DNA of 21,433 bases from JBJXFE01 sp046153875 (lineage in GTDB: Bacteria; Planctomycetota; Phycisphaerae; Phycisphaerales; UBA1924), in NCBI GenBank assembly GCA_046153875.1, contig JBJXFE010000048.1, positions 1-21,433 on the forward strand. Direction: 5' to 3'. The notes below the pieces were generated by a model. The model was given only the letters and a program-made list of their open reading frames with translations. It had not been told where the DNA came from and searched no databases. Both the position numbers and the translations under genes were made by a program. Shown here in pieces: positions 21,423 to 21,433 of the stretch (positions are counted from its first letter, which is position 1; every line of letters starts with the position of its first letter).

Positions 21423-21433
21423 CCGACCAGAAT
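21419..21433 (+). CDS. Start of next operon gene (partial, runs off window)
   Basis: An ATG overlaps the preceding stop (ATGA) exactly as at the upstream junctions, and the frame stays open for the five codons visible (MTDQN). In T2SS operons that carry a GspC-like gene, the secretin gene gspD often follows, so gspD is the first guess. The visible part is too short to identify. Confidence 0.6.

Noticed and set aside
1..21433. Mobile elements, CRISPR arrays or prophage genes
   Set aside because: No transposase, integrase, phage motif, regularly spaced repeat or terminal inverted repeat pair was seen.

Overview
This window is very GC-rich chromosomal DNA and looks like a member of the Planctomycetota, perhaps of the Phycisphaerae type. 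The placement rests on three things: a LERLEDRR-type N-terminal motif on a large beta-solenoid surface protein, a type II secretion (T2SS) cluster with a full pseudopilin set, and several housekeeping genes with weak Shine-Dalgarno sequences. It is inferred from protein character, not from a phylogenetic marker search. The region reads as ordinary chromosome: no insertion sequence, CRISPR array, integrase or phage gene is visible.

Left part (1-3654). Two tRNA genes lie on the minus strand, tRNA-Asn(GUU) and tRNA-Val(CAC). Each is followed by a non-coding stretch that shares short motifs with the other. A minus-strand gene for an 808-residue repeat-rich beta-solenoid protein follows (787-3213). 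It has a planctomycete LEPR-like N-terminus but no classical signal peptide and no C-terminal barrel. A 441-bp divergent intergenic region separates it from the translation genes.

Middle part (3655-7366). rpsB (ribosomal protein S2 with a low-complexity tail) and tsf (EF-Ts) form the usual pair. A convergent small gene encodes a globin-fold protein in which both hallmark haem-contacting residues (Phe CD1 and proximal His F8) appear to be replaced. A PLP-dependent aminotransferase is divergent from it.

Right part (7510-21433). Three consecutive paralogous genes (443, 425 and 426 aa) encode exported helical proteins with LTxxQ-like motifs, as in the Spy/CpxP class. They are followed after 55 bp by a compact T2SS operon: gspE, gspF, gspG, gspH, a gspI-like gene, gspJ, gspK, a gspL-like gene, a gspM-like gene, a gspC-like gene, and the first five codons of another gene that runs off the window (possibly gspD). 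Almost every junction is a 1-10 nt stop/start overlap, so translational coupling is likely. GspE powers the machine, GspF is its inner-membrane platform, GspL/M form the platform's cytoplasmic-periplasmic link, GspG-K form the pseudopilus, and the GspC-like protein would contact the outer-membrane secretin.

The most interesting points are the apparently haem-ligand-less globin, the triplicated exported LTxxQ family (one copy strongly methionine-rich) next to the secretion operon, and several unusual T2SS subunits: Ala at -1 of the prepilin site in GspG and GspH, Asp at +5 in GspI, an acidic insert in GspK, a C-terminal extension in GspL and a proline-rich GspC-like protein. All functional links between these parts are inference from proximity.
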